A stretch of 64,000 nt of DNA from Strigamia acuminata (GCA_949358305.1 OX442315.1:29352427-29416426), one strand, 5' to 3'. Counted from the first letter of the stretch, positions 10,201-21,181 are shown. Numbers and translations are program-made. Notes: a model not told the origin generated them from the letters alone.

Positions 10201-12436
10201 CAACTGCACGATGCGGCATAAAATATGAATGTTCTGGGTCTTGCACTTTCACTTCTTCGATGATGTCGTTTTTCAGCTGATCGTCGAAGATTTTTTTGTA
10301 AGCTTGATAAAAGCCGGGGTTCTTCTTGAACTTGCGCACCAAATGCCAAAATCTCCGCTTGGCTACTTCAAAATTGTTGTTGAGTTGACTGGCATCGACT
10401 AACCACGGTAGTGGCACCACATATCGTCCGTCCTCTCGCGTCACCAGCTCGCGGAAGCGCTTTGTGCACGTGTTGCGATCTGTTGGCGACTCGTCAATGG
10501 ACTCGTGTCGGATTCCAATCGCTTCGAGTTCCCAGAATTGTTTAAGATGGTCATCTAAGCGGTCGTCGAGCCGCACGTTGAATACGCGGGTGACCATTGT
10601 AGACAAAGTCGTCACGTTGGGCGAGCTACCCATCAACGCCCAGCCAAAAATTGTTTCGATTGCCACCAGATCCTCTTCAAACTTCTCGAGACGTCCAGTC
10701 AAAATTTTAGCGATATTATCGGCGCCTATCAAACAAAAAACATCAAAATTAGTGTATTGTTCAAAATTTATTACAATATTGTTGCGTGCTAAGGCGGCTC
10801 GCAAGCCAGCCTGCAACTCAGTTTTTATCGGCCGCGTTATCCACGGCGTCTCGATTGCTGTGACCGTGAGCGATTTATTCTTGTCGTCCACGTTGCACAA
10901 ATTCAACTCGAATCGTTCTCGCTTTGCACTTTGCGACACTTGACTGCCAAAAGTCAGTACGGACAAATTTTCAGTTCCTTTCGATTGCAACCCCAAGTCT
11001 TTAGCAAGACTGGACAACACGAATGTCGTTTGGCTGCCGGGGTCGAGAAGACACTGCACGATCGCTTCTTTTGATTGATGCACAACACGCACAAAAATTG
11101 ACGCCAACGCTGCAGCAGGAGGAGGGACGAACGCTGATAATTCTGCACACGTAGCCACGTGAGTGGTCAAACTTTCATTAACGGTTTTCCTCGCTCCATC
11201 ACACACCAAAGGATTGTGATTTCGTTGGCAAATCTTACACGTGATTCGGTAGGAGCACGTTTTCGACGTGTGCCCCTTTTTTAAGCACTTAAAACACCGT
11301 CCATTTTTAACCACGTATTCTTTTCGCTCCGCTGCAGTCGTGGAACAGCCGTCACGTTCGTGGGTCTTACTGCAAAACATGCAGTTGGCGATCATCGTGC
11401 TCAATACTCGAGCAGACGGGACACGATCGTTGTTCTTGCGAAATGTCTTCTCCGTGTCCTGTTTTTCTGCTTTTCCCGACTTCTCCTGGTCTTTAGTGCG
11501 ATGCAGGTCCTGAAAACTATCAATTTTGCTATGATGAATTAGTTCAGCTCGAATCATGTCCAATAAGTCTTTTGCTTTGTATTTCCCATCAGGGTGTTGT
11601 CGCGAAAAGTCTAGTGAAATTTGTTTTGGGACCAAACCCAATATCAGCGGACAAGCTGTCGCATCGATAGCTTCAGTGTTCATTTTTGACGCCAACAATC
11701 CGCGCACGTGTGACTCGCAGCGGTCGTAGAGCTTTTGAAGAGGCACGGGGTCTAAAATATCTTTTACAGGTTGCATTTTCATTAACGCTCTCATGTGCGC
11801 ACTGAGAATAACGTCACTTCGCCCGTAACGTTCAATTAAAAGTTCCTTGGCGACGGGGTAATTCTCATCAGTTGGCGGCAGTCCTTTCAACACGAGCGCC
11901 GCTTCACCGTCCAAATACGACTTTAAATACACTAACTTGCTTTTATTTGTGATGTTAGGCTTCGAATCGATGCTGATTTCGAAATTCCCCCAGAAATCAT
12001 CCCATTCGAGGGGGTCGCCACTGAATTTTATGGCCTCGTACTTGGGGAGTCGCATCGTCGTCTCGTGCGGGGCATTAACGGTACCATGGTAATTGTTGGT
12101 GATCGGGGCGAGTGGCGGGGCGATTGCCAGCGCATTCATTTTCTTCAGCGCTTCTTCGAGCTCGACCTCGCAGTCGATTATCTTCTCATTATAATTAGTT
12201 TCGCACTGTGTGATTTCTTGGTCGATCTCGTCGTCGTCAACCAACGCCGCCAATATTTTTCCGTCTAACGCCTTTAATTCGGCGGACTTGGCCTTCAGGT
12301 TGGCCTTAATTTTTTTTAGTTCGAGTTCATTCTGTGGTATTGCCGCAAGAATCGTTTTCGCCTTGGTTATAGTGGCGGTCGTCATTCTTCTGGCCACTGT
12401 TCGTTGTGACTTGATCACGTTGAGATCTTCGGCCAT
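7223..12436 (-). CDS. gag-pol: BEL/Pao gag-pol polyprotein
   Basis: 1737 aa, one uninterrupted frame, ATG at 12436-12434, ending in ...EVADDN. Domains in order: a coiled-coil-like Gag N-terminus (20-100) and the DUF1759 Gag region (about 128-305, with FSGDPLEWDDF). Next are Cys/His knuckles (about 352-413, CFKCLKKGHTSKTC and CKICQRNHNPLVC) and the DUF1758 aspartic protease (about 445-600), whose active-site segment reads LLDPGSQTTF. The reverse transcriptase (about 735-900) has catalytic Asp802 in YISDIEKAF and YVDD at 883-886. The A17/RNase H region follows (about 900-1330). The integrase has an HHCC zinc site from His1372 to Cys1410, and its catalytic triad is probably Asp1442, Asp1501 and Glu1551. 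The C-terminal DUF5641 domain ends the protein. It would yield the proteins for virus-like-particle assembly, reverse transcription and integration. Domain limits are estimates by eye. Confidence 0.96.
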   Translation of the reverse strand: MAEDLNVIKSQRTVARRMTTATITKAKTILAAIPQNELELKKIKANLKAKSAELKALDGKILAALVDDDEIDQEITQCETNYNEKIIDCEVELEEALKKMNALAIAPPLAPITNNYHGTVNAPHETTMRLPKYEAIKFSGDPLEWDDFWGNFEISIDSKPNITNKSKLVYLKSYLDGEAALVLKGLPPTDENYPVAKELLIERYGRSDVILSAHMRALMKMQPVKDILDPVPLQKLYDRCESHVRGLLASKMNTEAIDATACPLILGLVPKQISLDFSRQHPDGKYKAKDLLDMIRAELIHHSKIDSFQDLHRTKDQEKSGKAEKQDTEKTFRKNNDRVPSARVLSTMIANCMFCSKTHERDGCSTTAAERKEYVVKNGRCFKCLKKGHTSKTCSYRITCKICQRNHNPLVCDGARKTVNESLTTHVATCAELSAFVPPPAAALASIFVRVVHQSKEAIVQCLLDPGSQTTFVLSSLAKDLGLQSKGTENLSVLTFGSQVSQSAKRERFELNLCNVDDKNKSLTVTAIETPWITRPIKTELQAGLRAALARNNIVINFEQYTNFDVFCLIGADNIAKILTGRLEKFEEDLVAIETIFGWALMGSSPNVTTLSTMVTRVFNVRLDDRLDDHLKQFWELEAIGIRHESIDESPTDRNTCTKRFRELVTREDGRYVVPLPWLVDASQLNNNFEVAKRRFWHLVRKFKKNPGFYQAYKKIFDDQLKNDIIEEVKVQDPEHSYFMPHRAVVREDRATTKIRIVFDASSKGKNELSLNDCLDSGPNLLPEILKLLVLFRRELVAYISDIEKAFLQLLLRLCDRNFVSFLWVPENWDGLEFLVPRIMRQKRVTFGVSSSPYSLNDTIQMHLDEMENLYPDTVKQIREKFYVDDLLDSMRAENQVLTVFYEARKLMMDAHLPLRKWHSNSPRLREIFAKEIPEDEEIIAAENGQTTVLGLIWNYETDRLQLEIGEWAEKKPESGQGSKRAIVQAVAKIYDPLGFASPFAIVGKLMFQELWSRKIDWDVPLPPDIAKRWCEWYEQVTTLRTISVKRPYSPNLSDNSQQEIHLFCDASPKAYGVVVYVRTETNGTVDVSLCMSKSRVAPLKPLTLPKLELMSALLSSRVAVKLRVLEIKKMHCWTDSSITYFWIQQQQKKTNPFIANRVREIRTNTDVESWRHCPGRVNPADKLTRGMEAVKLVDDNEWWQGPEWLRKGEEHWPQEISAELETQLEEFEENCTSVNATRSAEKMEPIFALENYSSWTRVVRITAWMLRFIRNSRKNQSIVGPLKTEEIEAAETYWFRHAQRSRFAEELDCVQSAVKLNRESPLSQVELIIDEREVLRINSRIRDHIGSKNFIYPVVLDADSPMTKLIIRDCHLRALHGGLGDTLAEFRSRFWTRRARKTIKSYVSKCITCRRVNSKLMTQAIGLLPSDRINRAAPFQIIGVDFAGPLYMRSGEKCYIALFTCAVVRAVHLELVSDLTTEKFILAFKRLISRRGIPSIVYSDNAKTFKRAEKDLALFINGFAGEEFQGFLSHNKIQWKFIVELAPWWGGFWERLVKTVKLSLKKVLGRSSLCFEGLTTVLTEVEAIINSRPITYVTDDPTEQEPLSPSHFLIGTRISSLPDIYNSEHHVDISKRTELVKRWKLRQRFTNLLWRRWSHEYLVELREFRRVRASKEICVNDLVLVQEQGQPRMTWKTAKITKTFDGRDGKIRSCEMMLPGGKTLRRPVQRLCSLEVADDN

Positions 12437-12504
12437 TTTTTATTTTTCTCAAATTTTACTTGCGGTTTTTATAGATTTCAGTTCTTCAGGTTCCTGGATT
12501 TTTC

Positions 12505-12522
12505 TCCCGGGTTTCGGCACCA
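12505..12522 (-). other. Primer-binding site, tRNA-Phe type
   Basis: The element strand reads TGGTGCCGAAACCCGGGA, starting one base after the 5' LTR. Its complement is the 3' end, CCA included, of canonical eukaryotic tRNA-Phe (acceptor arm GCCGAAA), as recalled from tRNA sequences. Eighteen bases match without a mismatch. Confidence 0.85.
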
Positions 12523-12523
12523 A

Positions 12524-12923
12524 TTTCGAGACTTCGAAATAATCTAGCTGCGATTGCAGCACGCGCGAGCAACAATTTGAGACGTATTTTTAAACTTAAC
12601 TAATTTTAATCGTTGAAGATTTTAACAAGGAAAATCGCGTGGTGACACACGATGATACAGGTAAAAAAGATGGTGGTCAATCCCAAAAACGGGGTCAACT
12701 TCCGGTCAACAAGGACCGGTCAAAATTACAGATTACACACCAGAGGGCACTCTTGGTGTCCCTCGATCAAAAAACACTATTGTCGTTAAAACATTACCAA
12801 TACAATTCGATATTCGATAAAAACAATTACAAAGAGACTTAAAACACTTTTCGAAATAAAACACTAAAATTAAACATAAATTGAAATCATTACTAAACAT
12901 TAAATCCAAATCTGGATTTTACA
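12524..12923 (-). repeat. 5' LTR of the BEL element
   Basis: 400 bp, no difference from the other LTR seen by eye. It should drive element transcription toward lower coordinates. Because it lies in the presumed 3' UTR of the 12-cysteine gene at 12947-14221, in the same orientation, it may also supply or disturb that gene's polyadenylation. No AATAAA was seen in the LTR on the minus strand. Confidence 0.95.
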
Positions 12924-12928
12924 ACATA
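12924..12928. repeat. Right target-site duplication of BEL element (ACATA)
   Basis: Second copy of the 5-bp duplication, between the 5' LTR and the end of the adjacent gene. Confidence 0.9.
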
Positions 12929-12946
12929 ACCAGTTATCACAAACAA

Positions 12947-14221
12947 TCAATTGAAAAATTTGGTCGTGCCTAACATTAATGAGGCAAACAAAAGCATAAT
13001 TAATGCATTAATATTAACACCGATATCAAATGAATTTGAACTGCATCCCGCATGTTTCATGACGATTTGGTGTAAGTTGTCAGCGATAATCGTAATATTT
13101 GGCATTTGTTTGCAGTTAAGCGAGATCCCGTGTAAAGCGCACTGCGCATTACTGTCTTCTTCACTGTGAATAAACACGTGTATCAGAAATAAACAGATGA
13201 ATCAATTTCTTTATTTACCTGCACTTATCGAGTGAATAGTTTTGAGCAAGTAGTTGTTTACTGAATGTCGAGTACTTGGTGTTATTCAAGAGCGTGTTAA
13301 CGACACTTGGTCCGCAGTGGTGCAGCTCTCCTGCCGATAAGCAATGTTTACCGCCGTGCAAATAAAAAGCTGAAACGTGAAAATCATTTTATTAAAAACA
13401 AAACAAAACAAAACAAAAAAACTGATGGGAGTAAAAATACTTACAATGCAATAGGTCAGTCTTTGGATCGCACAAATATTCAGAAGCTTCAGTTAAAATT
13501 TTGTTTGTAATTTCCCAATCTTTTTGCATCTCTTTGAAGCATGTGCGCACATGCGCTGTGTAATCGTGGAAACAGTTCACAATAGTTTTGTATTGTCTAG
13601 GAAATAATAAAGAAATAATAATCTATCTATAAATGTTGATTTTCCGATGATGGGTGGAAACGAGTTCATTACTTGGGTTTGGAAATGACATTGTGACTTA
13701 CGTGCAGTCGAACGGGAACAGTTTAACTTCAATTGAAGAAATGCAAGTCTTATATTTTTGTGTTTGGTCTTTGATGTACGATAAATTTGAAACATTTTCA
13801 CAGACGTTGTTTGTATGATTGGAAGTTATGTCGGACATGGGTAATTGTGTGACTGTCTCGATACTTTTCGTGAAATTATCACCCTGTGCACCAATCAAAC
13901 CACCTATGTATTAAAAAATGTATTAAATATTTAAATAATACATAATTTCTATTTTACTCCATTTTATACAGGAAGTCGAAAGTGCTCTAGTTTAAAAAAT
14001 AAAATTTCCTTTTGTTTTTAAGGTTAAAACACTAATTGGTCTCACACATTCTTTTGAATGCTTGAGAAGATTTTAGAAGGAACAATTTAAAAATACATAA
14101 TTAAACAAAATAAAATGACTATAATTTCAAAAATTATATTTATTTTGATTAAAATAATGACTAAATGCTTACCTAAAATCAGCACACTGATTCGAGACAT
14201 TATTAATATGAACTGATTCAT
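12947..14221 (-). CDS. Secreted 12-cysteine protein, 27 kDa hemolymph glycoprotein (DUF1397)-like, copy 1
   Basis: Five exons: 14173-14221, 13702-13903, 13445-13596, 13219-13369, 12947-13163, with intron phases 1,2,1,2 and all boundaries GT-AG. The total is 771 nt, 256 aa. Exon 1 encodes a signal peptide (MNQFILIMSRISVLILGG). The mature part has 12 cysteines; its last three follow C-x8-C-x22-C. The C-terminus is hydrophobic (INALIMLLFASLMLG), like a GPI-attachment signal. The cysteine spacing and size resemble the insect DUF1397 / 27 kDa hemolymph glycoprotein family as remembered; the function of that family is unclear. The intron at 13370-13444 holds an (AAAAC)n run. A BEL element is inserted 18 bp after the stop, so the native 3' UTR is split. 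It is first in a minus-strand tandem of three. Confidence 0.85.
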
Positions 14222-16043
14222 ATTTAAGCTGAAACAGAAGATTAAATTTTACATCCAGTTCAGGCAACAACTATTGAAAATATGAAGTTTTTTCTCCGGC
14301 AGGAGGCGGCTACAGGTTGATGAGCAATGCAGTGCTATAAGGATAACAAGGCCACAGGTGCACTGGGCAATGATAACTATTCATACTTAGATTTTATTAA
14401 ATCAACTTTCATATCTAAACTTAGGACACAATCTGAATGATCCACCTTTAATCCTTTTGTGCAAAAATATCTAAATATAAAGTGCATGTTTTACTTTTAG
14501 AGATTTATTTGTAGAATAGCAGTCTATTTACATACAGCACGTGTATGCACCTGAAGTAATGTCAATATGCAAATATTATTTACTTATTAAATTTAAAACT
14601 TACATTTTTTCGTGGAATTTCTCTGTATTTTTACATTTAGTTGAATAAACGACGTTTAGAGTATTGTACAAGGAAAATGACAATTTCCTGCATTTATTTG
14701 CTCACTGACACGAATCGGCAGTGTCGCATAGAGAATGTACGGTAATAAATGAGTCATTTTTTTTAAATACGTAATTATTTTTCTTATGAAAAAAAAATTT
14801 TTGCTTTGTGTTATGTACGCCTGAACTATACTGTAGATGAGGAAAAAAATGAAATCGCAAAAATCAAATATAGAAACATTAAAAATAATAAAACAAACAA
14901 CCAAAGAGCATTCCTCACGACTGCAAAGCAATTAATTTTAAAATAGAAACATTTATTAGAGTACTCGTTTCGTACGAATCTATCAATACCTTCCTATTGG
15001 TCGGAAATAGGTCTGTAAAGATTTAAGCACATTACATGGACAGTTATTTTTATTCTCAGCTGTTGTGTAATCGAAGCAACAGTTGCAGAATTATATTTTC
15101 TTAACCGTAAAAAAGAAATTTACATCTTAAAAATAGAAAGAGAAAAACCTTCGTTTGAGAAAATTGAAAATAAGTAGAAAAATCCAACAAGGTATTTCGC
15201 TAATCAAGACTAACTTCTAGGTAAAATTAACAAGATTTATTTATTTTAACACTGGAATAAATTATTACAATAGGTAGCAGAAAATTGCTCGTACTAGTTT
15301 ATCAATTGTGTGATAAACTCGTCCTACAATAGTGATCGTGGGCTATAATTAAGTCACAAGGTTATTAGGCTACACAATACAGGTTTTGTTTAAACCAAAT
15401 AGATCGAAAAATTAGACATAACTTTGATAGTTCTGCTTTAAAAAGTAAACATTAAAACGGACATTTAAATGCCAGTGACGCGTGGGTAAGTTGAATACCG
15501 CGCTAGGCGCTAGGGTAATTTAATCTGAGCTTGTAAAATGTAAGTACGTGGATTACACCATCTTCAATCTGTTATTGATCAATTACAAGTCTCGCTTTTG
15601 ACTATTCCAACATTTCTGTATACGGCTATATTAAAAAAAATAAAATTATACTGCTCCAGCTCCAGTAGCAAAAATTATATTTTTTCGAGACTAACTGACC
15701 ACTTGCCACATTTTAGTTTGTCAATAGAAAATTACAATGAACCAAATTCAATAGTTCAAGCTCTGAAAGTGATTACAATTTGTATTTAAACAATTTGAAT
15801 AATTATACATAGATTACTCTCTTCGGTTGAGTAAACCAAAGATTAGGTCAACAAGCAGCATCCAAATAAACGCCTATTCAACTTTGAATGAGCCATAAAG
15901 GTTATTAGAACACAATGATAAGGGCTTTGTATTTTGATGTGATAAACTTTGGTCTCAAAATGGGGCACCATTTTAATGCTGCCTACAATACTTTTGAATT
16001 TTAGCTTAAGAATTAAAATTTGTATCATCATAACCTCGGTCTG
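14222..16043. other. Intergenic between 12-cysteine copies 1 and 2
   Basis: AT-rich. Frames at 14656-14931 (minus) and 15598-15789 (plus) are short, biased toward Ile/Phe/Lys, and show no splice or family support. It should contain the promoter of copy 1 and the 3' UTR of copy 2. Confidence 0.5.
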
Positions 16044-17381
16044 TTAGTTTCCAGACCAGCAGATGTGAAACACATTTGTCACGACATAAAGACAAGCAAT
16101 CAAAACATGTAAACCCACAATAGGTAATTTTTCGTTTCCATCAGTCGCTTGTTGTGGTCGTGGAATCGGTGTCGCTGGTTTGTTGGTTTTATCCTTTTCG
16201 TCAATAACAGGTTGGGTAATGGCCGTAGTAGTTTTATCGGTGGTAGTTTTGTCGGTAGTAGCAGTTGGCGGTTTTGTGTAATTCTTTACCTCTAACTCCT
16301 CAGATGGTATCAACAGTGGAAACGAATTGTAGATATCGTCTTTGCAAGGTGTACCAAGGAGCATTGCTGCGAAAACGCCTTGAAATATTTTCCTGGCGAG
16401 TTTATCCGTACATTTATCGAGAGTTTTAACAACACAAGTGGCCCATTGACCTCGTTTGCTGTTGAAATACAAGCAGTAGGGTAAACCAAAGATACGCTTG
16501 TACCCGAGACTTACGAGTAGATACTTACTTGCACGTTTCTTGGGAACGGAACGTTATTGTGATAAAATCATCTGGCATGGTTTTCTTCATCCAATCGTCA
16601 GGCATATTTTTCTGACACTGGATAAGATCAGGCTTCATTTCGGAAACACAAGTGCTTGTTCTTTGATTATTAAAATCTATCGAACAATCATGATCAATTA
16701 ATCAGTGATTTGGAAATGAATAACAACTCACCTTCCAATATGCGTTCGTTGTTGGAGCACATGTAATCAAAGCCAGCTTTCACAGAACCAAGTATATCGT
16801 TGATGAATTCTCCCAGTTGTTCTTTATCCAAACATACTTCAAATTTTTCTCGAGAATGTTCAATACAATCAACTAGCTCATTTTTCCTTTAAGAAAAATA
16901 CAAATTCACAGTTTATTTTAAATTCTAGCAATTTTAAATTTAATTTGGTAGGAAAAAATTGAAATTGAAATTAGAATGGAAAACAAAATCCAAAACCGTA
17001 CCTACAAATTTGCTTGTTCAACGCTGGCAAAAGCATCATTAAATCGATTACATTAGGTTTCTTGTTAATGCAATTTACCCAATAGTCATCTATTTCTGTC
17101 CGTAAGTTTAAACTCTTCTCATAACAAGTTTGTACAATGCGTGGATCAATGCTTCGAAAGATGCTCACATCAAATTCGTCGCACGACACAACTAATTAGG
17201 AAATAAATAAATTAAAAAATTAAAAAAAAAAATAGCCACTAAAATTGCTTCAAACGTGAAAATTGTTTGTAAACAACATTCAAGCCCCGAGACATTAAGA
17301 AAGTGTAATTAAGGGTTTGTACTTACACATTAAACTTGTTGTAAGAGAGACGAGGATGGTACAGAAGTAAATATTTGACAT
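16044..17381 (-). CDS. Secreted 12-cysteine protein (DUF1397-like), copy 2, with Thr/Lys/Pro-rich stalk
   Basis: Five exons: 17327-17381, 17002-17191, 16732-16886, 16529-16676, 16044-16458; phases 1,2,1,2; 963 nt, 320 aa. Signal peptide MSNIYFCTILVSLTTSLM. The cysteine frame matches the other copies and ends in a C-x7-C-x21-C block (ATCVVKTLDKC ... GTPC). After the last cysteine comes an 80-residue stalk rich in Thr, Lys and Pro (repeats of TTDKTTT), as expected for O-glycosylation. A hydrophobic C-terminus follows (VGLHVLIACLYVVTNVF), consistent with a GPI anchor or membrane tail. The acceptor at 16677-16678 has a poor pyrimidine tract but keeps both frame and phase. Probably displayed on the cell surface; role unknown. 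Confidence 0.85.
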
Positions 17382-19134
17382 TTTACGAGTTGCGGACGAA
17401 ACCTGCTAGAATCTTTAGGTGTGAACGAAAATATGGGGGCAAAGTATAAGGACAGAGGGACACTGTGTTGCATGTGGTAATTTTGGACATTCCAATTATG
17501 GATTCGGCAGCGAAGTTGGCAAGTTGACCATGAATGTTTTAAAGCTGATGTCATCAATTATGTAATGAGTTATGCAATTATTTGTTGATGATGATAGAAC
17601 GAACCAGTGTTTCATTTTGCACGTGAGTATGAAAGTAATACTTGCAGCATCCGCGATCCATCTGGGAACTGCTCATATTAAAAAAAAACAAACAAAAAAA
17701 TAACGAGGGAAAAAAGAAACTTCCTTTTGTCATATTTTAATTAATAAGTTATATCCTCGTGCTTGTAAAATTAACTTTACAGAACGCTATTTCCATAACT
17801 TATATCAAACATTTTGAATTTCATTAATCTAAGTGGAGCTCCATTTTTCATGGTTTTGATGTATATATATATAAAAAGATGAAATATCAAACAATCTAGG
17901 GCACTTGCATGACCTTGGTTTGCATGGATATATCCACTCTCTCAGGAGATCCAATAGCAAATTGCATGGTGTTTTTATTACATGAAACAAGGTTTCATTA
18001 AAATTGAACGAGTTGGAGCAAAAACAAAACAAAGCAAAAAATAGTTTTTGAAGGTCAACGTTTAATAATCTATCGGGAGGGTTTACACGGAAATGTGTAA
18101 AGTATAACACATTAATTTCATTATTAGATTTTAAAATTTTGTTTTTAGAATTTAGATACAAATTCTTAACACTTACAAACCCAGGGGTGCGGCCCGATTC
18201 AACTATATACCTAAGTGCATTTTTTTTAGAGTGAAGGAAATTAGGGGATCCAATGTGTGCTGAGAATATACTCTTACACAACTTTACCTTGAGTAAACAT
18301 AAATCGTAGGTATGTAAATAAACAACGGGAATCTTGGCAGTTTTCCAAAGAAACAGAAAGAAATGCGGAAGAATAATTACTCCCGATACAAGAGCTGGTA
18401 GCTCATTAGGCATCGAATGCCACTGCCAAATCAATTCAATTTATCAACTAGTTTTTAATTTGGCCTTGTTAACCAAGAATTGAAAGTAATTTTTTGTTTA
18501 TACATACTGGAAGTACATAAGCAATGCGATTGCTGGCTGATAGCTAAGGGTTTGTATAAGGAGTTGGAATGATGTTTCCGTTTGAAGATTCAAATGTGTT
18601 TAATGAGCTTTGATAATGGCTACCACTGAAATCAAAGACTGGTAGAATTTAAAGCATGGATTTTTTTGTTGCACTAATGCAATTAATTACCCTTTTCCTG
18701 GGAGAATTCAGTCAAAGTGAAACCACTGTAGTTAAAAAAACTGAAGTTTGTGATCAGTGCTATAGTCGAAAGAAAACGGTGTATAGCAGCAAATACCCTC
18801 CATAAATCGCAATTTTTTGCAAGTAAGGCTTTCTAGTTTTAAAGTATGTCATTACTAGTTGCCCAAATAGAATAATAGTCAAATTTATCCATTTATATAA
18901 ACTATTCTATGCAAACAGTAAATCCGTTAAAACTATACTTCATTTTTAAATTTAAAGTTATAATTTCAATGAATATTTCATTACCAGTATATATCCAAAC
19001 ACTACTTCGTCAATTTTTTTCTTTCACTTTTTAAATCAGATTTTATTTTTAACTCAATATTTTTAAACAAAAATAAAATTTAAAAAAATAAAACAGAAGA
19101 ATAAAATTTAAAAAAAAGTATTTGAAGTATTAAA
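17382..19134. other. Intergenic with an unexplained 201-codon frame
   Basis: Between copies 2 and 3. It holds one minus-strand open frame of 201 codons (17829-18434) with no recognised domain, no signal peptide and no homology to its neighbours. Otherwise AT-rich without structure. Confidence 0.4.
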
Positions 19135-20144
19135 TCACACTGAAATCAATATTAAAAAGCAAAGAAATGCCAAAAAGTAATCGTTTAACCAAATAAAAGA
19201 TGATGACACAGTAGCTTTTACTTGATGTAAAGCTGGGAATTGCTTTGTAATTAGTTCTTTACACGGTGACGCAATTAACATGGCGCCGTACAATCCCTTA
19301 TAATATTGCAGCGCCGTTTTATCGCCACAATCGTTCAGCTCGGTAGTAACACAGTATGCCCAAAGCCCTTTTTGCCTATACACATAATTTTAAATATAAA
19401 AAAAAAATTAACCGTACCATTTATAGATAAATATAGTATAACACATACCAACATTCAGTGTGAGTGTACGGAGTTTCAGTTTGCAAACGTAACGTCTCCA
19501 AAGTCACCCATGGCTCAACGAATTCTAACGCAGCTGTACAGTAATCAATAACTGCCGTCAAATTACTAATGCAACTTTGTCCTTTCGTTAGAAAACCTAA
19601 GAAAATAAGAAATTATTAACAAAGTAAGCGAAATCATACTATACGGTACCTTTAAATAAAGCTCTGTGGCTTTTGCACCTGAACAGTCGTGCAGCATCGA
19701 ATATTCGGAGCATTAACGTAAAGAGCTTTTCTTTACCGGGTTTTAGACAATTATCCCTTTTCCAAGTGCTAATAGCTTTTTCGAAACACTCTTTGTCATT
19801 TTGAAAATTCCTTTAAAAGCACAAAATATGTACATTCAAATTGTAATGATGATTTTTGAGGTTACTGACTCGCATGTAATAGTAATTCTCTCCTCTACAT
19901 TTGCAATCGGTATGTTCCTCGCCTTTTCACGACAATCTTTTAGTTTTTTGTCCATTTCGTCCAAATTTAAAGTTTGTGAAGTCAAGCAAGTGTTATCCAA
20001 GAAGGTTTCGGTTATGCTAACATCTAAACAAAATGGTGAATACAAATACGAAACGGTACATCGAGTAATCTTGTCATTCCACTTACTTGGATAAATATTG
20101 ATACTTGAAAAGATTATAAATATGCAAATTGTTTTAGTCAACAT
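19135..20144 (-). CDS. Secreted 12-cysteine protein (DUF1397-like), copy 3
   Basis: Five exons: 20087-20144, 19870-20023, 19650-19810, 19449-19596, 19135-19375; phases 1,2,1,2; 762 nt, 253 aa. The ATG at 20144-20142 starts a signal peptide (MLTKTICIFIIFSSINIYP). Twelve mature cysteines end in C-x7-C-x21-C (YCVTTELNDC ... IASPC). The C-terminus is hydrophobic (YFLAFLCFLILISV), like a GPI signal. Two donors are non-consensus (GTCAGT after exon 2, GTACCG after exon 3), but phase and family alignment fix them. It is the tandem neighbour of copies 1 and 2, in the same orientation. Confidence 0.85.
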
Positions 20145-21181
20145 GCCTTTTCGCCGATGCAAAGGATGTAGAACACGAAAGCGTTAGTGCATTTAGCAGT
20201 TGTTTTTGTTTTGTGTCAAAATTGCACATTGTTGCAAATTTAAACAACCAGCCAGTTCTGTTTCTCCGTAAGCAGAGCATGCTTGCAAATTTGAACTGGT
20301 AAAAGAAACGAGTCGAATAAGTGGCGCCATTTATTGTTAGTGCAATATTGAGCAAACTAAAATTTACAAATAAAACCATCAGTTTACTCGGGTTTCTTTT
20401 TTACCGGTATTTATTTTGTAAAAGAATAATATTTTTAATAGTTTGGCATTGCACCTTCAATCTGTAGAATTAAAGAATTTATTTTCAATGATTTAGCTTT
20501 AGCTTTGTGCTACTGGATGGCAGCACTTTCCTATTGCGGTGGTTTGAGTTTCTAAATTTCTCTACAGTATTGTATTTTTGTAATTTTAATTACGGTACTT
20601 TAAAAAAATAACAATAAAGAATTGTTTTGAAAAAAATTTATGACAAAAATAGAGATGCGTTTAAGTACATTTCAAAATAAAATAATTTTACAAAAATCTA
20701 TGTTTTCTTATTGAAGGTGGGTCAACCTGGAATATAATAGAACAAGACTTTAATTACACTTGTTTTTCTAACGAATCTAACAACAATAGGTTTACCAACA
20801 GTTGCACAACATAAATTTTAATTAATTTTGTTGTATCAAATTGAAAGTTACTAGAGACCACAAAAACAAAACCACAAATAGATTTAACATGCACAACAAT
20901 ATTTATTTTACGAAATTCAGTTCAATTCGGACACGGATTAAAAACTACACATTACACAATTATGCTGCCACATTAGAATCTTACTTGAATGCAAAGTCTT
21001 AATATTTGCAATGTAATTTACAAAGAGTTTCTATTTCTCCTAAATGAAAAACTTGGTAGCTGCGGAAAATGAAATAAAATCAAATTAATTGCGCATACGA
21101 GACCATCAGAAAACACTCATGAACGAAATGGTTTCAAACAAAAACAGCCTGCACAATGTATACACAATACGACAATGACAT
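20145..21181. other. Intergenic
   Basis: Upstream of copy 3 and downstream of the SLC41 gene. A minus-strand AATAAA (complement of 20902-20907), about 275 bases after the SLC41 stop, may end that transcript. Nothing else recognised. Confidence 0.5.

Larger units (their letters stand above)
6799..12923 (-). mobile_element. Complete BEL/Pao LTR retrotransposon
   Basis: A 6125-bp element transcribed on the minus strand. In element order it has the 5' LTR (12524-12923), primer-binding site (12505-12522), a short leader, one gag-pol frame (7223-12436), 24 bases of spacer and the 3' LTR (6799-7198). It is flanked by ACATA duplications. The two LTRs looked identical in a by-eye comparison over 400 bp, and corresponding sites are exactly 5725 bp apart throughout. 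With an intact polyprotein, this indicates a very recent insertion that could be autonomous. It lies only 18 bp downstream of the stop codon of the neighbouring minus-strand gene and has the same orientation. Confidence 0.96.

Noticed and set aside
7634-12542. Many frames of 60-160 codons on both strands inside the polyprotein region
   Set aside because: They are shadows of the 1737-aa gag-pol frame in other phases or antisense.
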